This document shows, piece by piece, positions 1 through 5,357 of a stretch of DNA of 7,312 bases. Origin of the DNA: Streptococcus sp. UBA6071 (GTDB lineage: Bacteria; Bacillota; Bacilli; Lactobacillales; Streptococcaceae); contig DIXV01000136.1 of the NCBI GenBank assembly GCA_002436115.1, positions 10,793-18,104 on the forward strand, given 5' to 3'. A program made the translations under genes and the position numbers. The notes beneath the pieces were generated by a model that saw nothing but the letters and a program-made list of their open reading frames with translations, did no database searches and was not told the origin of the DNA. Within the stretch, counting starts at the first letter, position 1; every line of letters starts with the position of its first letter.

Positions 1-653
1 CAGGATATGTCGGTTATGAAGAAGGCGGCGAGTTAACAGAAAAAGTTCGCAACAGACCCTACGCTGTGCTCCTCTTTGATGAAGTGGAAAAAGCGCATCC
101 CGATATCTTTAATATCCTGTTGCAGGTCTTGGATGATGGGCAGTTGACAGATAGTCGAGGACGGAAGGTTGACTTTTCTAACACCTTGATTATTATGACG
201 TCAAACTTGGGAGCGACTGCTCTTCGTGATGATAAAACAGTCGGCTTCGGGGCGAAAGATGCGAGTCTTGACCATGCGAATATGGAAAGTCGGATTTTGG
301 AAGAGTTAAAACGACACTACCGACCAGAATTTATCAACAGAATTGATGAAAAAGTCGTCTTCCATCGCTTGTCCAATGAGGATATGCAAGTGGTTGTCAA
401 AATCATGGTCAAACCAATCATGGCAAGCCTGAAAGAGAAGGGTGTGGCGGTTAAATTCCAGTCCTCTGCCCTAAAACACTTGGCGAAGATGGGCTATGAC
501 CCTGATATGGGGGCTCGTCCCTTGAGACGGAGACTACAGACAGAAATCGAGGATCCCTTGGCTGAAATGATTTTGCGTGGCGACTTACCTACAGGTGTTC
601 TGTTAAAAATTGGCATGAAAGGCAAAAAGCTTACCTTTGATGTCAACGCTTGA
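1..653 (+). CDS. clpC: ClpC-type AAA+ ATPase, C-terminal part (5' end outside window)
   Basis: This is the end of a Clp/Hsp100 unfoldase. The family uses ATP to thread proteins into the ClpP protease in the cytoplasm. The frame is open from base 3 and shows 216 residues, all from the second AAA+ module. In visible-residue numbering it begins with the D2 pore loop GYVG (1-4), then Walker B LLFDE (D26, E27), sensor 1 TSN (66-68), an arginine finger in FINRIDE (R113) and sensor 2 GARPLRR (R172), ending VNA-TGA. The D2 small domain is complete. The Walker A motifs, the N-domain and any ClpP-binding loop lie upstream, outside the window. ClpC fits better than ClpE or ClpL because of the GYVGYEEGGELTEKVR segment and the short ending, as I remember the streptococcal family. 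In streptococci clpC usually follows ctsR and is under CtsR control, which cannot be checked here. The gene converges with tyrS. Confidence 0.9.
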   Translation, partial: GYVGYEEGGELTEKVRNRPYAVLLFDEVEKAHPDIFNILLQVLDDGQLTDSRGRKVDFSNTLIIMTSNLGATALRDDKTVGFGAKDASLDHANMESRILEELKRHYRPEFINRIDEKVVFHRLSNEDMQVVVKIMVKPIMASLKEKGVAVKFQSSALKHLAKMGYDPDMGARPLRRRLQTEIEDPLAEMILRGDLPTGVLLKIGMKGKKLTFDVNA

Positions 654-659
654 TTAAGA

Positions 660-701
660 GAGTTTAGCAGTCGCCTGTGAGGGGCTTAGAATCCTAAACT
701 C
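660..701 (+). repeat. Inverted repeat just after clpC
   Basis: A perfect 8-base inverted repeat, GAGTTTAG at 660-667 and CTAAACTC at 694-701, starts 6 bases after the clpC stop codon. The 26-base loop could form a small GCC/GGC inner pairing. No T-run follows, so it is not an intrinsic terminator itself. It could be a 3' UTR stability element. The function is unknown. Confidence 0.45.
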
Positions 702-794
702 ATCTGTGTGAGAACTAAAAAGTCTAGGGGTGATTGGCTTTTCAGAAGACCTGATAGGCTTAGGAGTGCTGAAACAATTTCCCTATTACCTGTG

Positions 795-824
795 AAGGAG
801 AGCTGGTGTTCAGCTCTCTTTTTT
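795..824 (+). terminator. Intrinsic terminator, probably for clpC
   Basis: A perfect 8-bp stem, GAGAGCTG (798-805) with CAGCTCTC (811-818), has a 5-base loop GTGTT and is followed directly by six T (819-824). The upstream bases AAG (795-797) can extend the stem into the T-run. It lies about 140 bases after the clpC stop, so the clpC transcript would have a 3' UTR of about 170 nt, unless a separate short RNA ends here. I found no promoter with good spacing between 654 and 790 to support a separate RNA. Confidence 0.85.
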
Positions 825-1037
825 AATGCACCTTCTTGATATGGTATGCCGTGAAGTGGTTGGTAAGTCTGGGGGGAACACTTGCCTCTTCCAATTGGTG
901 AGGCCGCTTAGAAGTCAAGAAACAAGGTCTAGACTTGCTAGTTGACAAATCCGACTACTAAAGGGGTGGATAAACTCCTTCAAGAGGGATCAACGCCTCC
1001 TAAAGGCAGAAGTATGGCTAAAAGGTTTGGTAGAAAG
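825..1037. other. Intergenic stretch without an established gene; possible decayed reading frame
   Basis: The space between the two terminators holds no gene I recognise. One forward frame is open from 796 to 1059 except for a single TGA at 943-945. Its first part can start at ATG 826 (39 codons, no Shine-Dalgarno sequence) and includes LFQLVRPLRSQETRSRLAS. After the TGA the frame continues QIRLLKGWINSFKR and ends at TGA 1057. One stop in about 88 codons is not rare by chance, so the coding evidence is weak. It resembles the short hypothetical proteins often annotated in streptococcal gaps, but that is only an impression. Two mutually exclusive hairpins are possible, 862-868 with 880-886 (loop containing GGGGGG) and 884-888 with 900-904. 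A separate small basic frame starts at 1014 (see findings). Confidence 0.3.
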
Positions 1038-1069
1038 AAAAAAACGTTTCAATCCATGAAACGGTTTTT
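1038..1069 (-). terminator. Intrinsic terminator for tyrS, possibly bidirectional
   Basis: Read on the reverse strand, CGTTTCA and TGAAACG form a perfect 7-bp stem around a 5-base loop TGGAT, followed directly by seven T (forward-strand A-run 1038-1044). This ends a transcript about 95 bases past the tyrS stop. On the forward strand the same stem (1045-1063) is followed by G and five T (1065-1069), so it could also stop read-through coming from clpC. Confidence 0.85.
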
Positions 1070-1086
1070 GGGTCATTTTTTGGGGA

Positions 1087-1135
1087 AAGTCCTATAGGGG
1101 ACTTGAGGGGGTACGGTGTATCAGCGCATCTCAAG
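1087..1135 (-). repeat. Overlapping inverted repeats in the tyrS 3' UTR
   Basis: AAGTCC (1087-1092) pairs with GGACTT (1099-1104) around TATAGG. CTTGAG (1102-1107) can instead pair with CTCAAG (1130-1135). The two pairings share bases 1102-1104 and cannot both form fully. They lie between the tyrS stop and its terminator. They may be UTR folding without a specific role. Confidence 0.3.
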
Positions 1136-1158
1136 CCTGTTTTACTACTTTTTGAGGG

Positions 1159-2415
1159 TTAATAAGTTAAAACGAAGTATTTTTTCTTGCCTCGACGGAT
1201 AACGGTTAGTTGTCCATCTAGCTTATCGTCGGCTGAAAGGGTGTAATCAAGATCTTGTACCCGTTCGCCATTGACATAGATGGCACCATTTGTCACATCT
1301 TCTCGTGCTTGGCGTTTGGAGGAGATAAAGCCTGCTTGGACCAAGATATCCACGAGATGGAGCGAGTCTTTATCTGTGATAGCATAGTTTGGCACACCTT
1401 TTAGACCTTGTTTAAGGGCATTGGCTGAAAGGGTTTTGATATGGCCAGAAAAGAGAGCTTCTGTAATCTGGAGAGCCTCTTGATAGGCGGCTTCCCCATG
1501 AACGAGGGTCACGACTTCACGAGCCAGCGTTTTCTGAGCTAGACGCTCATGCGGAGCGGCTTCAAAAGCGATGCGAATTGCTTCGATTTCCTCAAGGGAA
1601 AGGAAGGTGAAAATCTTTAAAAAGCGAACTGCGTCAGCATCCATAACGTTCATCCAAAACTGGTACATCTCATAAGGAGAGGTACGGTTGGCATCCAGCC
1701 AAACAGCATTTCCTTCTGATTTCCCGAATTTTTTACCTGTCGCATCAGTAATGAGGGGTACGGTGATGACATGTCCGGTTTTATCTGCCTTGCGACGTAG
1801 CAGTTCCGTTCCTGCGGTCATGTTTCCCCACTGATCAGAGCCACCGACTTGGAGGACGACATTGTGCTTATCATTGAGTTCGTAGAAGTCGTAGCCTTGC
1901 ATGATTTGGTAAGCAAACTCCGTGTAAGAAATACCTGTTTCGATCCGTTTTTTAACAGAATCCTTGCTCATCATGTAGTTGACGGTGAAATATTTCCCAA
2001 CATCACGAAGGAAATCAATAAAACTGATGCTGTTAAACCAATCGTAATTATTGACCATTTCAGCCTTGTTGTCCCCAGTTTCAAAATCAAGAAAACGGGA
2101 GAGTTGATTCTGGATTTTCTCAACCCAACCATCAACGGTTTCTTTTGTTTGAAGGTTCCGCTCGCTATCTTTGAAAGAAGGGTCACCGATGAGGCCTGTT
2201 GCCCCACCAACAAGGGCATAAGGTTTATGACCTGCAAGTTGTAGGCGGCGGTTCATTAGGATAGCGACCAAATGACCGACGTGTAGGCTGTCAGCAGTTG
2301 GGTCGTAACCAGTATAATAAGAAATTTGACCCTCTGTTAATGCCTTAATCAAGGCTTCTTCGTCTGTTGTTTGAAAAATCAAACCCCGAGCTTTTAACTC
2401 ATCAAAAATATGCAT
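1159..2415 (-). CDS. tyrS: Tyrosyl-tRNA synthetase (TyrRS), 418 aa
   Basis: This cytoplasmic class I aminoacyl-tRNA synthetase activates tyrosine with ATP and charges tRNA-Tyr. The Rossmann catalytic domain carries the HIGH motif as HVGH (45-48) and the KMSKS motif as KFGKS (229-233). Tyrosine-pocket residues match the Bacillus stearothermophilus enzyme at the same numbers: Y34, D38, Y169, Q173, D176 and Q195. The C-terminal S4-like RNA-binding domain spans about 353-416. The length is the family norm (about 419 aa). I start at ATG 2415 because AAAGGA (2427-2422) sits 6 bases upstream as ribosome binding site. The in-frame GTG at 2430 would add five residues but begins just before that site, and the family numbering fits the ATG. 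The gene is divergent from pbp1b and convergent with clpC. The 5' UTR is too short for a T-box, so tRNA-dependent attenuation is unlikely here. Confidence 0.97.
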   Translation of the reverse strand: MHIFDELKARGLIFQTTDEEALIKALTEGQISYYTGYDPTADSLHVGHLVAILMNRRLQLAGHKPYALVGGATGLIGDPSFKDSERNLQTKETVDGWVEKIQNQLSRFLDFETGDNKAEMVNNYDWFNSISFIDFLRDVGKYFTVNYMMSKDSVKKRIETGISYTEFAYQIMQGYDFYELNDKHNVVLQVGGSDQWGNMTAGTELLRRKADKTGHVITVPLITDATGKKFGKSEGNAVWLDANRTSPYEMYQFWMNVMDADAVRFLKIFTFLSLEEIEAIRIAFEAAPHERLAQKTLAREVVTLVHGEAAYQEALQITEALFSGHIKTLSANALKQGLKGVPNYAITDKDSLHLVDILVQAGFISSKRQAREDVTNGAIYVNGERVQDLDYTLSADDKLDGQLTVIRRGKKKYFVLTY

Positions 2416-2447
2416 GCCGTTTCCTTTCACTTATCAATAGTCTTCCC

Positions 2448-2456
2448 ATTATAACA
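2448..2456 (-). promoter_or_regulatory. tyrS promoter, extended -10
   Basis: On the reverse strand TGTTATAAT (2456 down to 2448) is a perfect TATAAT with a TGN extension. No good -35 hexamer lies 16-18 bases upstream, which extended -10 promoters tolerate. Transcription would start near 2441, giving a leader of about 25 nt. Confidence 0.7.
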
Positions 2457-2480
2457 CAAAATCAGAGAAAAGAGATAGGG

Positions 2481-2510
2481 TTGGAAAACTTTTTATAAAT
2501 TTGGTATAAT
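2481..2510 (+). promoter_or_regulatory. pbp1b promoter
   Basis: TTGGAA (2481-2486) and TATAAT (2505-2510) are 18 bases apart, and TGG immediately before the -10 makes it an extended -10. Transcription would start near 2517, so the leader is only about 15 nt, with the ribosome binding site AAGGAG (2521-2526) almost at the 5' end. The promoter is back to back with that of tyrS, with about 25 bases between the tyrS -10 element and this -35. Confidence 0.75.
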
Positions 2511-2531
2511 GTAGCAGATAAAGGAGTAAAT

Positions 2532-4973
2532 ATGCCTAAATTGAATTCTAAGCAGAAGAAAAAGGGGTCCATTGACCAGTGGAACATCCGTGACATTGGT
2601 GCGGTTACTTTGCGGGCTTTAAAAATCCTATTTAATGTCGTTTTTGTATTGGGTTTCCTTGGCCTTGTTTTTGGTGGAGGTGTGGGATTAGGCTATGTCG
2701 GTAGCTTATTTGAAGAGGTAGAACTTCCTAGTCAGGAAACCTTGGTCAACAAGGTCAGTGACGTTAGCGGGGTTTCTCAGTTGACCTATGCCGATGGGAG
2801 TCTCATTTCTGAGGTCAAGTCGGATCTTCTTCGTGAAGTCATTCCGAGTGAATCAATTTCCCAATATATTAAAAATGCTGTAATAGCCACCGAAGATGAA
2901 AATTTTGAAACGCACAAGGGTGTTGTCCCCAAGGCGGTTTTTCGTGCGGCTTTAGGGACAGTTGGTTTTGGGTCTTCTAGCGGGGGGTCAACGCTGACCC
3001 AGCAGTTGATCAAGCAGCAGGTGGTCGGTGGTGCCGTCACCTTTTCACGGAAGGTTAGTGAGATTTCGTATGCCTTGGAGCTAGAAAGGGCCTTAAGTAA
3101 AGAGGAAATCCTAACCCTCTACCTCAATGTCTCTTCTTTTGGTAGAAATCATCAGGGGCAGAACATTGCTGGAGTGGAAGAAGCAGCTAGAGGGATTTTT
3201 GGGGTCTCTGCTGCTGATCTCTCCCTTCCGCAAGCAGCTTTTCTTGCAGGTTTGCCGCAAAGTCCAATTGACTATTCCCCCTATACAGCTAATGGGGAGT
3301 TAAGGTCATCTGAAGAGATGGCTGATGGCTTGAAGCGTGCCAAGACAGTTCTTTACAGTATGTATCGGACAGGCTACCTGAATAAGGAAGAATACGAGAC
3401 CTATGTCGCTTACGATATTATGCAGGATTTTCTACCGGGTCAGCCAATCACAGAAGACACAGCGGATTACCTCTACTATACCGTTGCTGATGAAGCTAAA
3501 GAAGCTCTCTACCAGTACTTGGTCGAAAGAGATGAGGTTTCAGAATTAGACTTAAGAAATGATGAGACGGTTGATGCCTATAAAAAACTAGCCGAGCAGG
3601 AGTTGAGCCAAGGGGGCTATACGGTTGAAACGACTATTAATAAAGCAGTCTATGAGGCTATGCAGGCAGTAGCTGCTAATAATTCAGGAGTGCTCCAAGA
3701 TGGGACCACTGTAGTTGAGAGTGGAAATGTTCTCTTAGATAATGACACTGGCGCTGTGATTGGGTTTGTAGGGGGACTGGATTATTCAAGTAATCAAGTC
3801 AACCATGCCTTTGACACCTATCGCTCACCAGGTTCAAATATAAAACCCATATTGGTCTATGCGCCAGCTATTGATCAAGGCTTAATGGGGTCAGCCAGTA
3901 TCTTGTCGAACTACCCGACGACCTATTCAAGTGGTCAGCAGATTATGCACGGCGCAAGTTCAGGGACAGGGATGGAGAATTTACAAAATGCCCTCAATTT
4001 TTCTCAAAATATCCCAGCATACTGGACCTATAAGGCTCTACAAAACTCAGGGGTAGATGTTAGTGTCTATATGGAAAAGATGGGGATTTCCATCAAAGAG
4101 TATGGGATTGAAAGTTTGCCGCTTGGTTCAGGGATTGAATTGACAGTGGCGCAGATGGCAAATGCTTACCAAGCCATTGCCAATGACGGGGTCTACCAAA
4201 AATATTACACGGTAGAAAAGATTACCTCTCGAACAGGAGAGGTGGTTTATGAGCATCAAGCCAAACCTATACAAGTCTATTCAAAACCTGCCGCAACTAT
4301 TATGCAGCAGTTGTTGCGTGGCCCGATTGTTTCTAGGGCAACAACGACTTACATGACCCACTTGAGAGGTCTTAATAGTAGTTTGACCGGCCTGGATTGG
4401 ATTGGTAAGACAGGTTCAACAGACTATTATACGGATGTTTGGCTTAGTCTGGCAACCCCGAGTGTCACCTTGAGTGGTTGGGCAGGTCATGATAATAACA
4501 AAGGCATGCCCTCAGATGCTGGCTATGGTAGGAACTCTCAGTACATGGCTTCTATGACAGCTGCTATCTACGCTGCGGATCCGACGGTCTTTGGAGATCT
4601 ATCTGAAACCTTTAAACTAGACGAAAAGGTGATAGAGTCCACTGTTTTAAAATCAACGGGTCAGCGAGCAGGAGAAGTGACAGTTGATGGTGCAACAGTC
4701 AGTGTTGGTGGAGAGACGGTGACGAGCTACTGGGCAGTCAATGGAGCCCCTGTGACCTCTTACAAGTTTATGATTGGGGGAACAGACAGCGACTATGCTA
4801 AAGCATGGGGCAGTGTCGCTGGCAGGGTCAGCAGACAACGAACCTCAGAAAGCAACAGTTCCTCTTCTGCTGCCTCATCGACCTCCACATCATCAGAAAC
4901 AAGTAGTAGCCAAGAAACCACCACGGAAACCTCTTCTGAGGAAGCGGCATCTGAGGAAGCCAACTCGGATTAA
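2532..4973 (+). CDS. pbp1b: Class A penicillin-binding protein 1b (bifunctional transglycosylase/transpeptidase), 813 aa
   Basis: The protein polymerises lipid II into glycan strands and cross-links the stem peptides on the outer face of the membrane. A short basic cytoplasmic tail (1-30) precedes one membrane segment (about 31-56). The GT51 glycosyltransferase domain follows, with EDENFETHKG (121-130, E121 the likely catalytic glutamate), GGSTLTQQ (151-158), RKVSEISYALELERALSKEE (173-192) with YLN (197-199), and FLAGLPQSP (237-245). The penicillin-binding transpeptidase domain has SNIK (435-438, S435 the acyl-ester serine), SQN (491-493) and KTGS (626-629). The last 44 residues are a Ser/Thr/Glu-rich tail. 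All catalytic motifs are intact. ATG 2532 follows AAGGAG by 5 bases. Length is close to the pneumococcal PBP1b as I recall it (about 820 aa). It has its own promoter and a weak terminator, so it is probably monocistronic. Confidence 0.96.
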   Translation: MPKLNSKQKKKGSIDQWNIRDIGAVTLRALKILFNVVFVLGFLGLVFGGGVGLGYVGSLFEEVELPSQETLVNKVSDVSGVSQLTYADGSLISEVKSDLLREVIPSESISQYIKNAVIATEDENFETHKGVVPKAVFRAALGTVGFGSSSGGSTLTQQLIKQQVVGGAVTFSRKVSEISYALELERALSKEEILTLYLNVSSFGRNHQGQNIAGVEEAARGIFGVSAADLSLPQAAFLAGLPQSPIDYSPYTANGELRSSEEMADGLKRAKTVLYSMYRTGYLNKEEYETYVAYDIMQDFLPGQPITEDTADYLYYTVADEAKEALYQYLVERDEVSELDLRNDETVDAYKKLAEQELSQGGYTVETTINKAVYEAMQAVAANNSGVLQDGTTVVESGNVLLDNDTGAVIGFVGGLDYSSNQVNHAFDTYRSPGSNIKPILVYAPAIDQGLMGSASILSNYPTTYSSGQQIMHGASSGTGMENLQNALNFSQNIPAYWTYKALQNSGVDVSVYMEKMGISIKEYGIESLPLGSGIELTVAQMANAYQAIANDGVYQKYYTVEKITSRTGEVVYEHQAKPIQVYSKPAATIMQQLLRGPIVSRATTTYMTHLRGLNSSLTGLDWIGKTGSTDYYTDVWLSLATPSVTLSGWAGHDNNKGMPSDAGYGRNSQYMASMTAAIYAADPTVFGDLSETFKLDEKVIESTVLKSTGQRAGEVTVDGATVSVGGETVTSYWAVNGAPVTSYKFMIGGTDSDYAKAWGSVAGRVSRQRTSESNSSSSAASSTSTSSETSSSQETTTETSSEEAASEEANSD

Positions 4974-5027
4974 CGAGTAAGGGGTAAGAGTTTTTAGAAG
5001 AGTAAACAATCCTGTATGAAGGAGGAC

Positions 5028-5048
5028 GGAGAAATCTGTTCTCTTTTT
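5028..5048 (+). terminator. Weak intrinsic terminator after pbp1b
   Basis: GAGAA (5029-5033) pairs with TTCTC (5039-5043) around a 5-base loop ATCTG, with a possible extra G-T pair, followed by five T (5044-5048). It lies about 55 bases after the pbp1b stop. The stem is short and A/T-rich, so read-through toward rpoB is plausible. Confidence 0.55.
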
Positions 5049-5103
5049 ACATATCGAAATGACGAGTCTAAAAAATCTACCGTATAGCGATTAACGAAAA
5101 AGC

Positions 5104-5132
5104 TTGCTTTTAGAAACAAAACATGATAAAAT
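5104..5132 (+). promoter_or_regulatory. rpoB promoter
   Basis: TTGCTT (5104-5109) and TAAAAT (5127-5132) are separated by exactly 17 bases, with TG at 5124-5125 giving an extended -10. Transcription would start near 5139, about 215 bases before the rpoB start codon. This suggests rpoB (and rpoC, normally next) is mainly transcribed from its own promoter. A 5-bp inverted repeat (5098-5102 with 5107-5111) overlaps the -35 but is A/T-rich and may be chance. Confidence 0.8.
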
Positions 5133-5138
5133 GGTAGA

Positions 5139-5354
5139 AATTATTTGTCGTTAGTTTTGTTTGAAATATTGTCCAAATAAGACTTACAGCAGTTAAATCC
5201 AACTTGATAAGGTGTGGTTTAGCTGCTCTTTTTGTGCCATTTTTAGGAAAATACTGGATTTGTTACATAAATTTAAAAATTCTAAAAATTCATCAAAAAG
5301 GCAAATGGAATCGCTCTGCTTGGCAGGGTCTAATTAAGAAAAGGAGCTAACAAC
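5139..5354 (+). ncRNA. Structured rpoB 5' leader (Lacto-rpoB-like position)
   Basis: The region between the predicted transcription start and rpoB is untranslated and rich in pairing. It contains the long hairpin with a T-run (5188-5233), GCC plus TTTTT (5236-5244, with one bulged A) complementary to AAAAAGGC (5295-5302), and a 6-bp stem 5314-5319 with 5323-5328 just before the ribosome binding site. A conserved RNA called Lacto-rpoB is known in presumed 5' UTRs of rpoB in lactic acid bacteria. Position and organism fit, but I cannot score this sequence against that model from memory. Regulation of RNA polymerase synthesis is an inference. Confidence 0.5.
5188..5233 (+). terminator. Hairpin with U-tract inside the rpoB leader (possible attenuator)
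   Basis: AGCAG-TTAAA-(T)-CC (5188-5200) pairs with GG-TTTAG-CTGCT (5216-5227) through about 12 pairs, with one G-T pair and one bulged T. The inner part can extend with ACTT (5202-5205) pairing to AGGT across a bulged G. The hairpin is followed by C and five T (5229-5233). It has the form of an intrinsic terminator and lies after the predicted rpoB promoter, so it would act as an attenuator. If transcription instead came only from pbp1b, it would be a second pbp1b terminator. Confidence 0.65.
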
Positions 5355-5357
5355 TTG
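5341..5357 (+). promoter_or_regulatory. Ribosome binding site and TTG start of rpoB
   Basis: AAGGAG (5341-5346) lies 8 bases before TTG 5355-5357. An in-frame TAA at 5331-5333 with no ATG, GTG or other TTG after it rules out a longer protein, and the first in-frame ATG is about 60 codons inside the conserved N-terminus. The site therefore fixes the TTG as the start. Confidence 0.92.

Noticed and set aside
734..757. TTGGCT at 734 with a TGATAG-like -10 as promoter of a small RNA ending at 824.
   Set aside because: The spacing is only about 12 bases, too short for a usual promoter.
942..974. Perfect TTGACA at 942-947 as a forward promoter.
   Set aside because: The nearest TATAAT-like words are 8 or more than 20 bases away, so the spacing does not fit sigma-A.
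1849..2244. Forward open frame of about 130 codons opposite tyrS.
   Set aside because: It is a shadow of the conserved tyrS sequence on the other strand, has no recognisable domain, and tyrS is fully intact.
2413..2430. Longer tyrS start at GTG 2430, adding five residues before the ATG.
   Set aside because: That GTG directly abuts the AAAGGA ribosome binding site of ATG 2415, and active-site residue numbers match the family when ATG 2415 is used.
2416..2531. T-box riboswitch controlling tyrS.
   Set aside because: The tyrS leader is only about 25 nt, with no T-box consensus and no terminator/antiterminator pair.
2786..3040. Reverse open frame inside pbp1b.
   Set aside because: It overlaps the conserved GT51 motifs of pbp1b and its peptide has no sensible composition or ribosome binding site.
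4774..4980. Forward frame shifted relative to the pbp1b tail, basic and proline-rich.
   Set aside because: It is a by-product of the repetitive Ser/Thr/Glu codons read out of frame. There is no ribosome binding site.
5098..5111. Inverted repeat AAAAG/CTTTT over the rpoB -35 as an operator.
   Set aside because: Only 5 bp, mostly A/T, and not clearly distinguishable from chance.
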